This document shows, piece by piece, positions 1 through 8,196 of a stretch of DNA of 64,000 bases. A program made the translations under genes and the position numbers. Each line of letters begins with the position of its first letter. Positions within the stretch are counted from its first letter, which is position 1. The DNA comes from Amycolatopsis antarctica (GTDB lineage Bacteria > Actinomycetota > Actinomycetes > Mycobacteriales > Pseudonocardiaceae): assembly GCF_002262875.1 (NCBI RefSeq), contig NZ_NKYE01000001.1, positions 186,001 to 250,000 on the forward strand, read 5' to 3'. Below the pieces are notes generated by a model. It was not told the DNA's origin. It worked only from the letters and a program-made list of their open reading frames with translations, and ran no database searches.

Positions 1-826
1 CGGACAGTGCGGCCGTGCGCACCCGCTCCGGCAGATCAGCGGCCTCGACGCGGGCGCGGTAGTCGTCGTCCTCGCCGCCGGAGCCGTCCAGCTCGCCGAG
101 TTCCTTACGGATCGCGTCGAGCTGGCGGCGCAGCAGGAACTCCTTCTGCTGCTTCTCCATACCGTCCGCGACGTCCTTCCGGATCGTGTCGCTGACCTCC
201 AGCTCCGCCAGATACTCCCGAGTCGATTCCAGTGCCTTCTCCAGCCGGGCCCCGACATCCAGCGTCCGCAGCAGGTCCAGCTTGCGCTCCACGCCCAGAT
301 ACGGGGCGTTGCCTGCCAGGTCCGCGATGGCCGAGGGATCGTCGAGCTGCTGTACGGCGTCCACGAGCTGCCCGGCCCCGCGTTCCCGCAACACCGAGAT
401 CACCACCGACCGGTACTCGGCGGCCAGCGTCCGGACACGCTCGTCGACCTCGCCCTCCACCAGATCCGTCGACCGGACCCAGCGCGCCTCGCCGGTGCCC
501 TCGCCGGGCTCGCCGACCGAGGCGCGACGCAGACCGCGCAGGGCGACGGCCGAGGAACCGTCCGGCATCCGGCCGATCCGCTCGACGGCGGCGACCGTGC
601 CGACTTCGGCGTTCTCGCCGTCGACCCGCGGCACGATCAGCACCTCGGCGCGGCCTGCCGCGGCCGAACGGATGCCCGGCATTGACGGCGCCGCCGCGGC
701 CTTCGTCTGGGCGGCCTCCACCGCGGCGCGCGTCTCGGCGTCGGAAAGATCAAGCGGCACGACCATGCCGGGGAAGACGACATCGTCGTCGATGGGAAGG
801 ATGGGTAGGAGGCGGCTCTCGCTCAT
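1..826 (-). CDS. lon: ATP-dependent Lon protease, N-terminal part (runs off window)
   Basis: Cytoplasmic AAA+ serine protease that degrades misfolded and regulatory proteins. Only about 275 N-terminal residues are in the window. They read MSESRLLPILPIDDDVVFPG and continue through the Lon substrate-binding (LAN) domain, including the FPGMVVPLDLSD segment, into the coiled helical region (KQQKEFLLRRQLDAIRKELG near residues 225-245) that precedes the AAA+ module. The ATPase and Ser-Lys protease domains lie beyond base 1. The start is ATG at 826-824 with the Shine-Dalgarno GAAGGAG just upstream. It is transcribed divergently from the DAHP synthase gene. A HAIR-like inverted repeat 19 bp upstream suggests HspR heat-shock control. 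Confidence 0.93.
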   Translation of the reverse strand, partial: MSESRLLPILPIDDDVVFPGMVVPLDLSDAETRAAVEAAQTKAAAAPSMPGIRSAAAGRAEVLIVPRVDGENAEVGTVAAVERIGRMPDGSSAVALRGLRRASVGEPGEGTGEARWVRSTDLVEGEVDERVRTLAAEYRSVVISVLRERGAGQLVDAVQQLDDPSAIADLAGNAPYLGVERKLDLLRTLDVGARLEKALESTREYLAELEVSDTIRKDVADGMEKQQKEFLLRRQLDAIRKELGELDGSGGEDDDYRARVEAADLPERVRTAALS

Positions 827-1135
827 GTTTGCGCTCCTTCGAGTGTTGAGTGCACTTGGCTCAACTTCGCCGGAGCCGCGTTTGTTTCCGCAGGTTGTTC
901 GCTTCTGGCGAGCGTGATTCCGCTCGCGGCCGGGAATACGCCCGCCGGATGGTGGTGAGTCGCCCACAACATTCACCCCTACGCCGAGCCGGATATGCCT
1001 AGGCTCGGCCCTGACGGGTCGCCACCCGTCACTCGCCACCCACCACTCACCGGCCCGGCCGGTAGAGGCGAGCCGGCCCCGGCCGGCCTCGCAGTGGGTC
1101 GGCAGCGCGGTGCGGCTCGCGGAAAGGAACGCCCG
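827..1135. other. Divergent intergenic region lon / aroG
   Basis: This 309-bp gap between divergent genes holds the HAIR-like element (845-865) and a perfect 8-bp inverted repeat GCCGAGCC (983-990) / GGCTCGGC (1002-1009) with an 11-nt loop. TAGGCT at 1000-1005 resembles an actinobacterial -10 but no matching -35 is seen. I find no gene in it. Confidence 0.5.
845..865. promoter_or_regulatory. HAIR-like HspR operator upstream of lon
   Basis: The sequence is GTTGAGT, seven bases, then GCTCAAC. This matches the HspR-associated inverted repeat (CTTGAGT-N7-ACTCAAG) at 6 of 7 positions in each arm with the exact 7-bp spacer. It lies 19 bp before the lon start codon. HspR is known to repress dnaK, clpB and lon in Streptomyces, so negative heat-shock control of lon is the likely role. 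The identification rests on motif match and position. Confidence 0.75.
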
Positions 1136-2221
1136 GTGCCCGCCGAAGCGACCACCCTCGCACCGACCGCTCCCAGCCGCCTGCTGCGCAGCACCCGCCT
1201 GCCCTCGCCGGCCGGACTGCGGGCCGCGATCCCGGCCGACCCGGACGTCCGGGCCTTCGTCGACGCCTCCCGTTCCGCCACGGCCGCGATCCTGCACGGC
1301 ACCGACGATCGGCTGCTCGTGATCATCGGGCCGTGCTCCGTGCACGACCCGGCAGCCGCGCTCGAATACGCGGACCGGCTGCTGCCCACCACCCGCGAAC
1401 TCGCCGACCGCCTGCACGTCGTCCTGCGCTGCTACGTCGAGAAGCCGCGCACCGCACTCGGCTGGCAGGGGCTGGTCAACGACCCCGGGCTGGACGGCGG
1501 CCAGGACATCGACCGCGGGCTCACCGTCTCCCGGCGACTGCTGCGCGACCTCGCCCGCCGCGGCATGCCCACCGCCACCGAGTTCGTCGACCCACTGCTC
1601 ACCGGCTACCTCGCCGACCTCGTCACCTGGGCGGCGATCGGCGCCCGAACCGCGCAGAGCCCCGCTCACCGGCAACTCTGCAGCGCTCTGGACCTGCCCG
1701 TCGGGATCAAGAACACCACCGCCGGGAACATCGGCCCGGCCGTCGACGCCGTCCGGGTCGCCGCGGATCCGCAGACGTTCAGCGGGCTCGACGCCGACGG
1801 TGCCGTGTCGGTGCTCAGCTCCGCGGGAAACCCGGACTGCCACGTCATCCTGCGCGGCGGCGACGACGGCCCGAACTACTCCACCGCCGACGTCGCCGCC
1901 ACCACCGGACTGCTGCGCACCTCCGGGTTGCGCCCGCGCCTCGTCGTCGACGCCAGCCACGGCAACAGCGGCAAGGACCACCTGCGGGCCGAGCAGGTGG
2001 TGGCCGAACTCGCCGTCCGCGTCGGCGATGGTGAGCCCGGCATCGCCGGGGTCATGGTGGAGAGCTTCCTGCGCTCCGGACGGCAGGATCTGGTCACCGG
2101 CCGACCGGACCTGCTCGACCACGGCCGCAGCATCACCGACTCGTGCAGCGATCTCGACGCCGCCCGCACGATGCTGCGTCAGCTCGCCGACGGCGTCGAA
2201 CGCGCCCGCCGCCACCGGTAA
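1136..2221 (+). CDS. aroG: 3-deoxy-7-phosphoheptulonate synthase, type I (AroF/G/H family)
   Basis: Condenses phosphoenolpyruvate with erythrose 4-phosphate to DAHP, the entry step of the shikimate pathway. The 361-residue protein has the class I signatures: GPCSVHD from residue 65, YVEKPRT ending at 106 followed by GWQGLVNDP, GARTAQSPAHR (169-179), VGIKN (189-193) and DASHGNS (272-278). The GTG at 1136 is chosen because GGAAAGGA lies just upstream; an in-frame ATG at 995 would add 47 residues that look unlike the family. Actinobacteria mostly use the unrelated type II DAHP synthase for primary metabolism, so a type I enzyme may be an additional isozyme with different feedback control or a secondary-metabolism role. 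No other aromatic pathway gene is adjacent. Confidence 0.92.
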   Translation: MPAEATTLAPTAPSRLLRSTRLPSPAGLRAAIPADPDVRAFVDASRSATAAILHGTDDRLLVIIGPCSVHDPAAALEYADRLLPTTRELADRLHVVLRCYVEKPRTALGWQGLVNDPGLDGGQDIDRGLTVSRRLLRDLARRGMPTATEFVDPLLTGYLADLVTWAAIGARTAQSPAHRQLCSALDLPVGIKNTTAGNIGPAVDAVRVAADPQTFSGLDADGAVSVLSSAGNPDCHVILRGGDDGPNYSTADVAATTGLLRTSGLRPRLVVDASHGNSGKDHLRAEQVVAELAVRVGDGEPGIAGVMVESFLRSGRQDLVTGRPDLLDHGRSITDSCSDLDAARTMLRQLADGVERARRHR

Positions 2222-2320
2222 GGGGTGCCCGGCCGCGGCGCAGGCCATCCGCCGCGCCGGAACCCTTGCCGGGCAAGAAGGTCAGGCCATTCCGCAGGCT
2301 GCACCAGCACCGCGAGCGCC

Positions 2321-3235
2321 TCACCGCACCGCCGGGCGGCGGTACCAGTACGTCCACAGCGGCCGGTACCCCTGCGCCGCCCAGAACGGCGTCGAGCGCG
2401 GGTTGGCCAGCGCGTGATGCAACAGCGCCACGTCCACCCCCGCCTCGTCGAACACCTGGTGCGCGTGGGCGGCCAGCGCGGTACCCACACCGCTGCCGCG
2501 GGCCGCCTCGGCGACGTTCAGCGAGGTCAGGTAACCCACCCGGTCCGCCCGCACGTACGGCGCCGTCCAGTCCGTCGACGGCGGCAGCTCCACCTGCACC
2601 ATGCCCAGCGCGCGGCCGTACAACTCGGCGATCCACAACGCGGGCTCGTCCGCGGCGAGCAACTCGCTCATCCGCCGCTCCACCGTCTCCGCCGCACCCG
2701 AGCGCGGCGTCACCACACCGAACTGCGCGTCGTAACGCTGCAGCTCCAGATGCAGGTCGACGGCGGTGCCCAGGTCGGCCCGCTCGGCCGGCCGCAGGCA
2801 CACCCCCGGCGTCGGTTCCGGGCCGCTGCCCAGCCGGTCCGCGGGCCGTACCGCCACGTTCACGCCCGGCGCGAAACCGTGCCGCAACAGCGCGGCCGAG
2901 CCCGCGGTGTCCCGGCTCGGCCGCAGCACCACGGCGGTGCTCTGCCAGTCGCCAGGGGTCGCGGCCGAGGTGAGATGTTCCTCCCACCGAATCAGCAGTC
3001 CCGCAAGCGGAACGCCGAGATCCGGACCCGCCAGCCGTACGTCCAGCCTGTGCTCGGTCAGCACCCGCCCTTCGGCGTCGGGGTCGTCGTCGGTGCTGCC
3101 GGTCGTCGTGGCGAGCCCGATCCCACTCTCGGTGTGGAAGGTGATCCCGCTGCTCAGCGGCGCGGCCTCGGGCAGCAGCCGGTCGGCGGCGGCGAGGCGG
3201 GCCGCGTGTTCCCCGGCGATAACGACGTCGTCCAT
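2321..3235 (-). CDS. GNAT family N-acetyltransferase
   Basis: Predicted acyl-CoA-dependent N-acetyltransferase of 304 residues; substrate unknown. The C-terminal half (about 145-300) is a typical GNAT domain: motif A reads VAEAARGSGVGTALAAHA (the acetyl-CoA pyrophosphate loop), followed by ALANPRSTPFWAAQGYRPL, the usual motif B. The N-terminal half (1-135) has a similar length and beta-alpha pattern (LLRHGFAPG near 120) and may be a degenerate first GNAT repeat. The start ATG lies at 3235-3233. It is convergent with the DAHP synthase gene and divergent from the EAL protein. Confidence 0.8.
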   Translation of the reverse strand: MDDVVIAGEHAARLAAADRLLPEAAPLSSGITFHTESGIGLATTTGSTDDDPDAEGRVLTEHRLDVRLAGPDLGVPLAGLLIRWEEHLTSAATPGDWQSTAVVLRPSRDTAGSAALLRHGFAPGVNVAVRPADRLGSGPEPTPGVCLRPAERADLGTAVDLHLELQRYDAQFGVVTPRSGAAETVERRMSELLAADEPALWIAELYGRALGMVQVELPPSTDWTAPYVRADRVGYLTSLNVAEAARGSGVGTALAAHAHQVFDEAGVDVALLHHALANPRSTPFWAAQGYRPLWTYWYRRPAVR

Positions 3236-3520
3236 TCGCCCAATTCAAGCCCACCGGCGTGACGAGACACACATCAGGGGCAGGTTTCCCGTGCGGCGCC
3301 GGCTTCCCGGTCAGCCGATGGTCCGTGCAGGTCACCATGGTTGACACCGTTGCTGACGCTGCGGTGTCCTTCTTCCGCTCGAAACGAGGCTCCGGTCCCC
3401 CCACCGGGGTACAGTGATGCACTCGTTCGTACCCGGCCGCTGCTCAGCGCGACACACTGCGCGGCGGGCCGGTCGCCGTGCGAACGGCGGAGCGGCTGCG
3501 ACCGGACGGAAGGACCCTGC

Positions 3521-6130
3521 ATGCCGGACTCACGTGACGGCGCGATCCGTCCCGAACCGGGTGCAGGCGTATCCACCTCGACCGACGGGGGCGACGAACG
3601 ACGCTTCCGCCTCTTCGCGTCCCTGGTCGTCGCCGTCGGCATCCTCTCGGTCGTCGCGGTGTCGGCCTGGCAGCCGTTCGTGCCCTCGGCGGACCTCTGG
3701 TGGATCGGCCCGGCGCTGGCCGTGTCCTTCCTCGTCGCCGAGCAGCTCGGCATCAACGTCGACGTCCGCAGCAACGTCTCGTACACGATCTCCTTCACCG
3801 AGATCCCGCTCGTCATCGGCTTCTTCGTGGCGCCCTTCGAGGTGGTACTCGCCGCGCACGTCTTCGCCGGCGTCGCCACCCTCGTACTGCGCCGCGTCAC
3901 CGGCCGGGTGTTCTACAACCTCGGCGCGTTCCTGCTGGAGATCGCCAGCGCCTTCGCCGTCGCCGGCCTGGTGCAGACCCTCCTCGGCGACCCCGGCATG
4001 CCCTGGCTCGCCGCGCTCGCGGGCACGCTGACCGCCCCGCTGGTCAGCACCCTGCTCGCGCTGGCGACCATCCGGGTGCTGCGCCGCCGGATGCGCATCG
4101 GCACCGCGCTGCGGCTCACCGGGCGCATCCTGGTCGTCGGCTTCGTCAACGCCTCCGCCGCCCTGTCCGGCTACCTGATCATCTCCGCGACGCCGGAGGC
4201 CTGGCCACTCGTGCTGGCCGTGCTGATCGGCGTCACGGTGCTCTACTGGGCCTACTCCGACCTGCTGCGCGAACAGCGCGACACCGAGGCGATGTCCGAC
4301 GTCAGCCTGATGGTCGCCCGGCTGGGCCAGCAGGCCGCCGCCCGCCCGGCGTCACGGTCCGACGAGCTGATGCGCGGCGTCGACGTCAGCGAGTGGGTGA
4401 CGATCGCCGAGCGCATCAAGGACCAGCTCTCCGCACGCAGACTGGTGCTCCGCCTGCGCCTCGAACCGACCGACCAGATGCGCTCCGTCGTCACCGGCGA
4501 CGAGCAGCCCGCCGGGGAACCACCGCCGGACGACCCGCTGCTGCGCCTCACCGGACCCGGCGTCCGCCACTTCCGCACCACCGAGGTGCACGGCGCCATG
4601 CGCACCGCGCTCGCCGACCGGGACGCCAAGGAGGTGCTGGTCGTACCCCTGCGCAGCGCCAACCAGCTCCTCGGCGTCGTCGAGGCGCACGACCGGCTGT
4701 CCCGCTGGCGGGGCTTCGGCAAGTCCGACATCCAGCTCCTGTCGATGATGGCCAGCCACCTCGCCACCGCCCTGGACAACCGCAGGCTGCTGGCCGTGCT
4801 GAGGCACGACGCCTACCACGATCCGCTCACCGGCCTGCTGAACCGGCCCGGCTTCCGGCAGATCGCCCGCGACCCGCTGCGCGAGCACCCGAACTCCGTG
4901 GTGCTGCGTATCGACCTGGACGTGTTCTCGGCGGTCAGCGACGCCCTCGGCTACGCGTGGGCCGACCGGATGGTCATCGCCGCGGGCAGGCGCATCCGGG
5001 AGACCCTCGGACCGGACGTCGCGCTGGCCCGGCTGGAGGGCGCCTCGTTCGCCGCCCTGCTCGTCGACTACGGCACGGCGCCCGCCCACGAGATCGCCGA
5101 ACGGCTGCGCGTCGAGCTGTCCGTGCCGTATCCGGTGGACCGTTTGACCGTCGAGGCGAACGCCGTCATCGGTTACGCCTCGCCCGCCGCCGAGGAGGCG
5201 GGGGAGAGCGTCGACGTGGACGGCATGCTGCAACGCGCCGACGTGGCCGTGCGCGCCACCCGCGGCGGCGAGGAGGTCCGCGGCTACGTGCCGAGCATGG
5301 GCCAGATCTTCATGCGCCGCTTCCAGCTCGTCACCCAGTTCCGGCAGGCACTGGAGGACGGCCAGGTCAGCGTCCACTACCAGCCGAAGGTCTCGCTGCC
5401 GAACCGGCACGTGCTCGGTGTCGAGGCGCTGGTGCGCTGGCGGCATCCGGAATTCGGCAGGCTCGATCCGGACGAGTTCGTGCCCGCCGTCGAGGCGGCC
5501 GGGTTGATCGGGGCGCTGACGTTCTTCGTGCTGGAGGAGTCGCTGCGCAAGGTGCGTTCCTGGCTCGACGAGGGCCTGCGGATGTCGGTCGCGGTCAACC
5601 TCTCGGTACGCAACCTCGCCGACGCCGAGTTCCCGGCCAAGGTGGTCGAGGCGCTGGAACGCATCGACGTCCCGCCGGAGCTGCTGACCTTCGAGCTGAC
5701 CGAGTCCGGCGTGATGTCCGACCCGGCCCGCGCCCTGCCGATCCTGCGCGAGCTGCACGCGCTCGGCATCGTGCTGGCCGTCGACGACTTCGGCACCGGT
5801 TACTCCTCGCTGGCCTACCTGCGTCAGCTCCCGGTGGACCAGGTGAAGATCGACAAGAGCTTCGTGCTCGGCATGGGCACCGACCTCGGTGACCTGGCCG
5901 TGGTGCGCTCCATCGTCGAGCTCGGCCACTCGCTGGGACTCACCGTGGTGGCCGAGGGCGTCGAGGAGGACGTCGCCAGGGACCAGCTCGAGGCGATGGG
6001 CTGCGACGTCGCCCAGGGGTACCTGATCTCGCGTCCGCTGTCCGAGGACCGGCTCGAGGCGTGGCTGCTCGCCCGCACCGTCCGCACCCCCGGACGACAT
6101 GCGGAAACAGTGTTGACGCTGCTGACCTGA
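3521..6130 (+). CDS. Membrane GAF-GGDEF-EAL protein, probable c-di-GMP phosphodiesterase
   Basis: Predicted cyclic-di-GMP signalling protein of 869 residues. Residues about 28-245 form seven or eight membrane segments, 275-420 look like a GAF-type sensor, 433-560 a GGDEF domain opening with DPLTGLLNRPGF, and about 605-850 an EAL domain. The GGDEF signature is degenerate: RLEGASF at residues 504-510 where RxGGDEF is expected, so cyclase activity is unlikely. The EAL domain keeps the expected catalytic set: EAL (635-637), NLSVRNL, ELTES, DDFGTGYSS, KIDKSF, AEGVE and QGYLISRPL. The likely activity is therefore c-di-GMP hydrolysis, with the GGDEF perhaps as a GTP-sensing or regulatory module. The ATG at 3521 is preferred for its GGAAGGA ribosome site; the ORF is open from 3341. 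The product is at the plasma membrane and the gene is monocistronic. Confidence 0.9.
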   Translation: MPDSRDGAIRPEPGAGVSTSTDGGDERRFRLFASLVVAVGILSVVAVSAWQPFVPSADLWWIGPALAVSFLVAEQLGINVDVRSNVSYTISFTEIPLVIGFFVAPFEVVLAAHVFAGVATLVLRRVTGRVFYNLGAFLLEIASAFAVAGLVQTLLGDPGMPWLAALAGTLTAPLVSTLLALATIRVLRRRMRIGTALRLTGRILVVGFVNASAALSGYLIISATPEAWPLVLAVLIGVTVLYWAYSDLLREQRDTEAMSDVSLMVARLGQQAAARPASRSDELMRGVDVSEWVTIAERIKDQLSARRLVLRLRLEPTDQMRSVVTGDEQPAGEPPPDDPLLRLTGPGVRHFRTTEVHGAMRTALADRDAKEVLVVPLRSANQLLGVVEAHDRLSRWRGFGKSDIQLLSMMASHLATALDNRRLLAVLRHDAYHDPLTGLLNRPGFRQIARDPLREHPNSVVLRIDLDVFSAVSDALGYAWADRMVIAAGRRIRETLGPDVALARLEGASFAALLVDYGTAPAHEIAERLRVELSVPYPVDRLTVEANAVIGYASPAAEEAGESVDVDGMLQRADVAVRATRGGEEVRGYVPSMGQIFMRRFQLVTQFRQALEDGQVSVHYQPKVSLPNRHVLGVEALVRWRHPEFGRLDPDEFVPAVEAAGLIGALTFFVLEESLRKVRSWLDEGLRMSVAVNLSVRNLADAEFPAKVVEALERIDVPPELLTFELTESGVMSDPARALPILRELHALGIVLAVDDFGTGYSSLAYLRQLPVDQVKIDKSFVLGMGTDLGDLAVVRSIVELGHSLGLTVVAEGVEEDVARDQLEAMGCDVAQGYLISRPLSEDRLEAWLLARTVRTPGRHAETVLTLLT

Positions 6131-6188
6131 CCCCCGATGCGGCGCCCTACGGCTCGCCATGTAATCTCTTCGAGGCTCCACAGAGCAG

Positions 6189-6261
6189 GCCCCTTTAGCT
6201 CAGTCGGCAGAGCGTCTCCATGGTAAGGAGAAGGTCTACGGTTCGATTCCGTAAAGGGGCT
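6189..6261 (+). tRNA. thrT: tRNA-Thr (anticodon GGT)
   Basis: A full cloverleaf can be folded: acceptor GCCCCTT / AAGGGGC, D-arm with TAGCTCAG, anticodon stem TCTCC / GGAGA with loop ATGGTAA (anticodon GGT), and T-arm TACGG-TTCGATT-CCGTA. CCA is not encoded. It sits in the conserved order thrT-metT-rpmG seen in mycobacteria. Confidence 0.96.
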
Positions 6262-6312
6262 CGGTGATCTTTGTCGTGATGCGCTTGCCGCAATCCGGCG
6301 CTGATCGTTCGG

Positions 6313-6386
6313 GGCGGGGTAGCTCAGGTGGTTAGAGCACACGGCTCATAATCGTGGTGTCGCGGGTTCAAGTCCCGCTCCCGCTA
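6313..6386 (+). tRNA. metT: tRNA-Met (anticodon CAT), elongator type
   Basis: Acceptor GGCGGGG pairs with TCCCGCT (two G-T pairs), anticodon stem CACGG / TCGTG encloses loop CTCATAA (anticodon CAT), and the T-arm is GCGGG-TTCAAGT-CCCGC. A paired first base (G-T) and the absence of the three G-C pairs typical of initiators in the anticodon stem favour elongator tRNA-Met. CCA is not encoded. Confidence 0.93.
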
Positions 6387-6472
6387 CGCGGAATGGGTGG
6401 ACGGTGCTTGCGGAGAGCGCAAGCCTGGTCCGCTCCGCATTGCCCCTGGGGGTGCAACCCTCAGACCCCGCC

Positions 6473-6493
6473 CGGGAGGGCTTCGCCCTCCCG
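6473..6493. terminator. Strong hairpin downstream of tRNA-Met
   Basis: A perfect 9-bp stem CGGGAGGGC / GCCCTCCCG with a TTC loop lies in the gap between tRNA-Met and rpmG. There is no T tract. It may end or process the tRNA transcript. A weaker inverted repeat GCTTGC / GCAAGC sits nearer the tRNA. Confidence 0.4.
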
Positions 6494-6569
6494 ACCCCCG
6501 ATGGTGGGTGGCCTTCTTCCTGAGGGTTACCCTTAGGGGAACTGACTTGTTGTAGAGAAAGGCTATGCC

Positions 6570-6734
6570 GTGGCTTCCACCGACGTGCGACCGAAGATCA
6601 CGATGGCGTGCGAGGAGTGCAAGCACCGCAACTACATCACCAGGAAGAACCGCCGTAACCACCCGGATCGCCTGGAGATGAAGAAGTTCTGCCCCAACTG
6701 CGGCACTCACCGGGCGCACAAAGAGACTCGCTGA
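6570..6734 (+). CDS. rpmG: 50S ribosomal protein L33, zinc-binding (C+) form
   Basis: A 54-residue large-subunit ribosomal protein: [20 protein letters not shown] at the N-terminus, then [10 protein letters not shown] and [15 protein letters not shown]. Two CxxC pairs (C14/C17 and C41/C44) make this the zinc-containing paralogue, the form normally used when zinc is sufficient. GTG at 6570 is chosen because the protein then aligns with L33 from its first residues; the ribosome site (GAAAGG) is modest. The neighbourhood thrT-metT-rpmG-hadA matches the mycobacterial rpmG2 locus. In this genome an S1 protease gene has entered between rpmG and hadA. Confidence 0.96.
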   Translation: MASTDVRPKITMACEECKHRNYITRKNRRNHPDRLEMKKFCPNCGTHRAHKETR

Positions 6735-6756
6735 CCGAGTCCCTCGACTTCACAGA

Positions 6757-6787
6757 CAGGCCGTCCCCGTTGCTCGGGGGCGGCCTG
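6757..6787 (+). terminator. Terminator-type hairpin after rpmG
   Basis: CAGGCCG (6757-6763) pairs with CGGCCTG (6781-6787); the stem continues inward through TCCCC against a run of G. There is no T tract, as is common for actinobacterial terminators. Confidence 0.6.
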
Positions 6788-6898
6788 CTGTCGTCTGTGG
6801 GCCCGGCGGTAGCGCACTGTGCCGAAAGTCGGAAAAAACCGCTCCAACGGCCCTTTCGCCGGATGGTGACTTACCTCACTCTAATAAGGCCGAACCCA

Positions 6899-6936
6899 CG
6901 AGTGGCGGTCGCCCGATAGAGGGAAGCAGCCACTCG
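6899..6936. promoter_or_regulatory. Inverted repeat upstream of the S1 protease
   Basis: CGAGTGGC (6899-6906) and GCCACTCG (6929-6936) are perfect inverted 8-mers separated by 22 nt, 57 bp before the protease start. It could be an operator or a leader stem. No trans-acting partner is identifiable here. Confidence 0.35.
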
Positions 6937-6992
6937 CGGTATCGGAACGGCGTTACTCCGCGCCGGACCCCCTGCGAAAGTGAGTTGTCTCC

Positions 6993-8111
6993 ATGACCAA
7001 GAAGAATGCCGTGCCGCACGGCATCGTCCGATCATCCCGGTTCGCCGTGGCCCTGGTGGCCGCCGCGGGCACCATCGGCTTCATCGCGCCGACGGCGTCC
7101 GCGACCGCGCTCGAGGGCTACTCGGCCCCGGTGCAGCAGGCCTCCATCGACGCCACCCGGGCCGCGGGCGGACTCAGCGAGTCGGCGGCGGTCGAAGCGC
7201 TGCGGGTGCAGCAGAGCAGCATCGGCACCCTCGGTTCGGTCACCGCCGGACTCGGTGACCGGGCCGCGGGCAGCTACCTCGACGAGCGTGGCCTGCCCGT
7301 GGTGAACGTGCTGGACCAGGCGACGGCGGACGAGGTGACGCGGTCGGGGGCGACCGCGAAGCTCGTCAGCCGTTCCGTCGCCCAGCTCGACGCCGCACGC
7401 GGTGCCGTGGAGGCCCTGCCGTCGGTCGCGCACACCTCGATCGGCACCGACGTCCGCACCAACCAGGTCGTCGTCACCATCGCCGAGGAAGCCGACGACG
7501 CGGAGGCCGCGGCCCTGACCGCCGAGGCCGCCCGCCACGGCGACGCGGTGCGCGTGGCCACCGTCGCCGGTGGCATGCACAAGTCGATCCTCAACGGCGA
7601 GGCCATCACCGGCGGCGGCAGCCGCTGCTCGGCGGGCTTCAACGTCAACAGCGGTGGTGCGCTGCACGTCCTCGACGCCGGGCACTGCACCGGCGCCGTG
7701 GCGAGCTGGAACATCGGACCGTCGGTCGGGGCCAGCTTCCCGGACAACGACTACGGCCTGATCCGCAACGACACCGGCGACGGCCCCGGCGCCGTCACGC
7801 TCTGGGACGGCACCTCGCAGGCGATCACCTCGGCCGCGGACGCGACCGTCGGCCAGCAGGTCTGCAAGAGCGGCAGCACGACGAACCTGACCTGCGGCTC
7901 CGTGCAGGCCACGAACGTCACCGTCAACTACGCCGAGGGCCCCGTCTACCAGGCGGTCCAGACCAGTGCGGGCGTCGGCCCCGGTGACTCCGGTGGCTGC
8001 CTGTTCTCCGGCTCCGTCGGCCTCGGCATCACCTCGGGCATGGGCGGCGGAAGCTCCTACTTCCAGCCGGTCGTGGAGGCGCTGAACGCCTACGGGATGT
8101 CGCTCAACTGA
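6993..8111 (+). CDS. Secreted S1-family serine protease (streptogrisin / alpha-lytic type)
   Basis: A 372-residue secreted chymotrypsin-fold protease made as a pre-pro-enzyme. A signal peptide spans about residues 1-38 (RSSRFAVALVAAAGTIGF, then PTASA-T as probable cleavage). Residues about 40-203 are a long propeptide that in this family folds the protease and is then removed. The mature domain starts near ITGGGSRCSAGFNV (205). The catalytic triad is H231 in DAGHC, D253 in DNDYGL and S333 in GDSGG; C212/C232 and C291/C301 are likely disulfide pairs. The gene lies alone between rpmG and hadA, which are adjacent in mycobacteria, and is closed by a perfect hairpin, so it looks like an independent insertion into the conserved order. 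The start is ATG with no strong ribosome site. Confidence 0.93.
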   Translation: MTKKNAVPHGIVRSSRFAVALVAAAGTIGFIAPTASATALEGYSAPVQQASIDATRAAGGLSESAAVEALRVQQSSIGTLGSVTAGLGDRAAGSYLDERGLPVVNVLDQATADEVTRSGATAKLVSRSVAQLDAARGAVEALPSVAHTSIGTDVRTNQVVVTIAEEADDAEAAALTAEAARHGDAVRVATVAGGMHKSILNGEAITGGGSRCSAGFNVNSGGALHVLDAGHCTGAVASWNIGPSVGASFPDNDYGLIRNDTGDGPGAVTLWDGTSQAITSAADATVGQQVCKSGSTTNLTCGSVQATNVTVNYAEGPVYQAVQTSAGVGPGDSGGCLFSGSVGLGITSGMGGGSSYFQPVVEALNAYGMSLN

Positions 8112-8128
8112 TCCTGGCAACGACCGAC

Positions 8129-8164
8129 GGGCGCGTAACGGGGCCGCCACCCCGTTACGCGCCC
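8129..8164 (+). terminator. Perfect 15-bp hairpin terminator after the protease
   Basis: GGGCGCGTAACGGGG (8129-8143) is exactly complementary to 8150-8164, with the 6-nt loop CCGCCA. It separates the protease from hadA and lies just before the hadA -10 element. No T tract follows. Confidence 0.75.
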
Positions 8165-8183
8165 GCTGCCGTGAGTGGCCCGG

Positions 8184-8196
8184 TAACCTGTTCGGG
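8184..8196 (+). promoter_or_regulatory. -10 element for leaderless hadA
   Basis: TAACCT at 8184-8189 fits the actinobacterial TANNNT -10 consensus, and its last base is 7 nt before the GTG start of hadA. No ribosome-binding site precedes that GTG. This is the arrangement of leaderless transcripts, in which transcription starts at the first base of the start codon. Confidence 0.55.

Noticed and set aside
186-917. Long plus-strand ORFs opposite lon
   Set aside because: They are antisense shadows of the Lon frame, with Arg/Ser/Pro-rich nonsense translation.
2222-2320. Inverted repeats between aroG and the GNAT gene as a terminator
   Set aside because: Partial repeats such as TGCCCGGC / GCCGGGCA are far apart and compete with each other; no convincing single stem.
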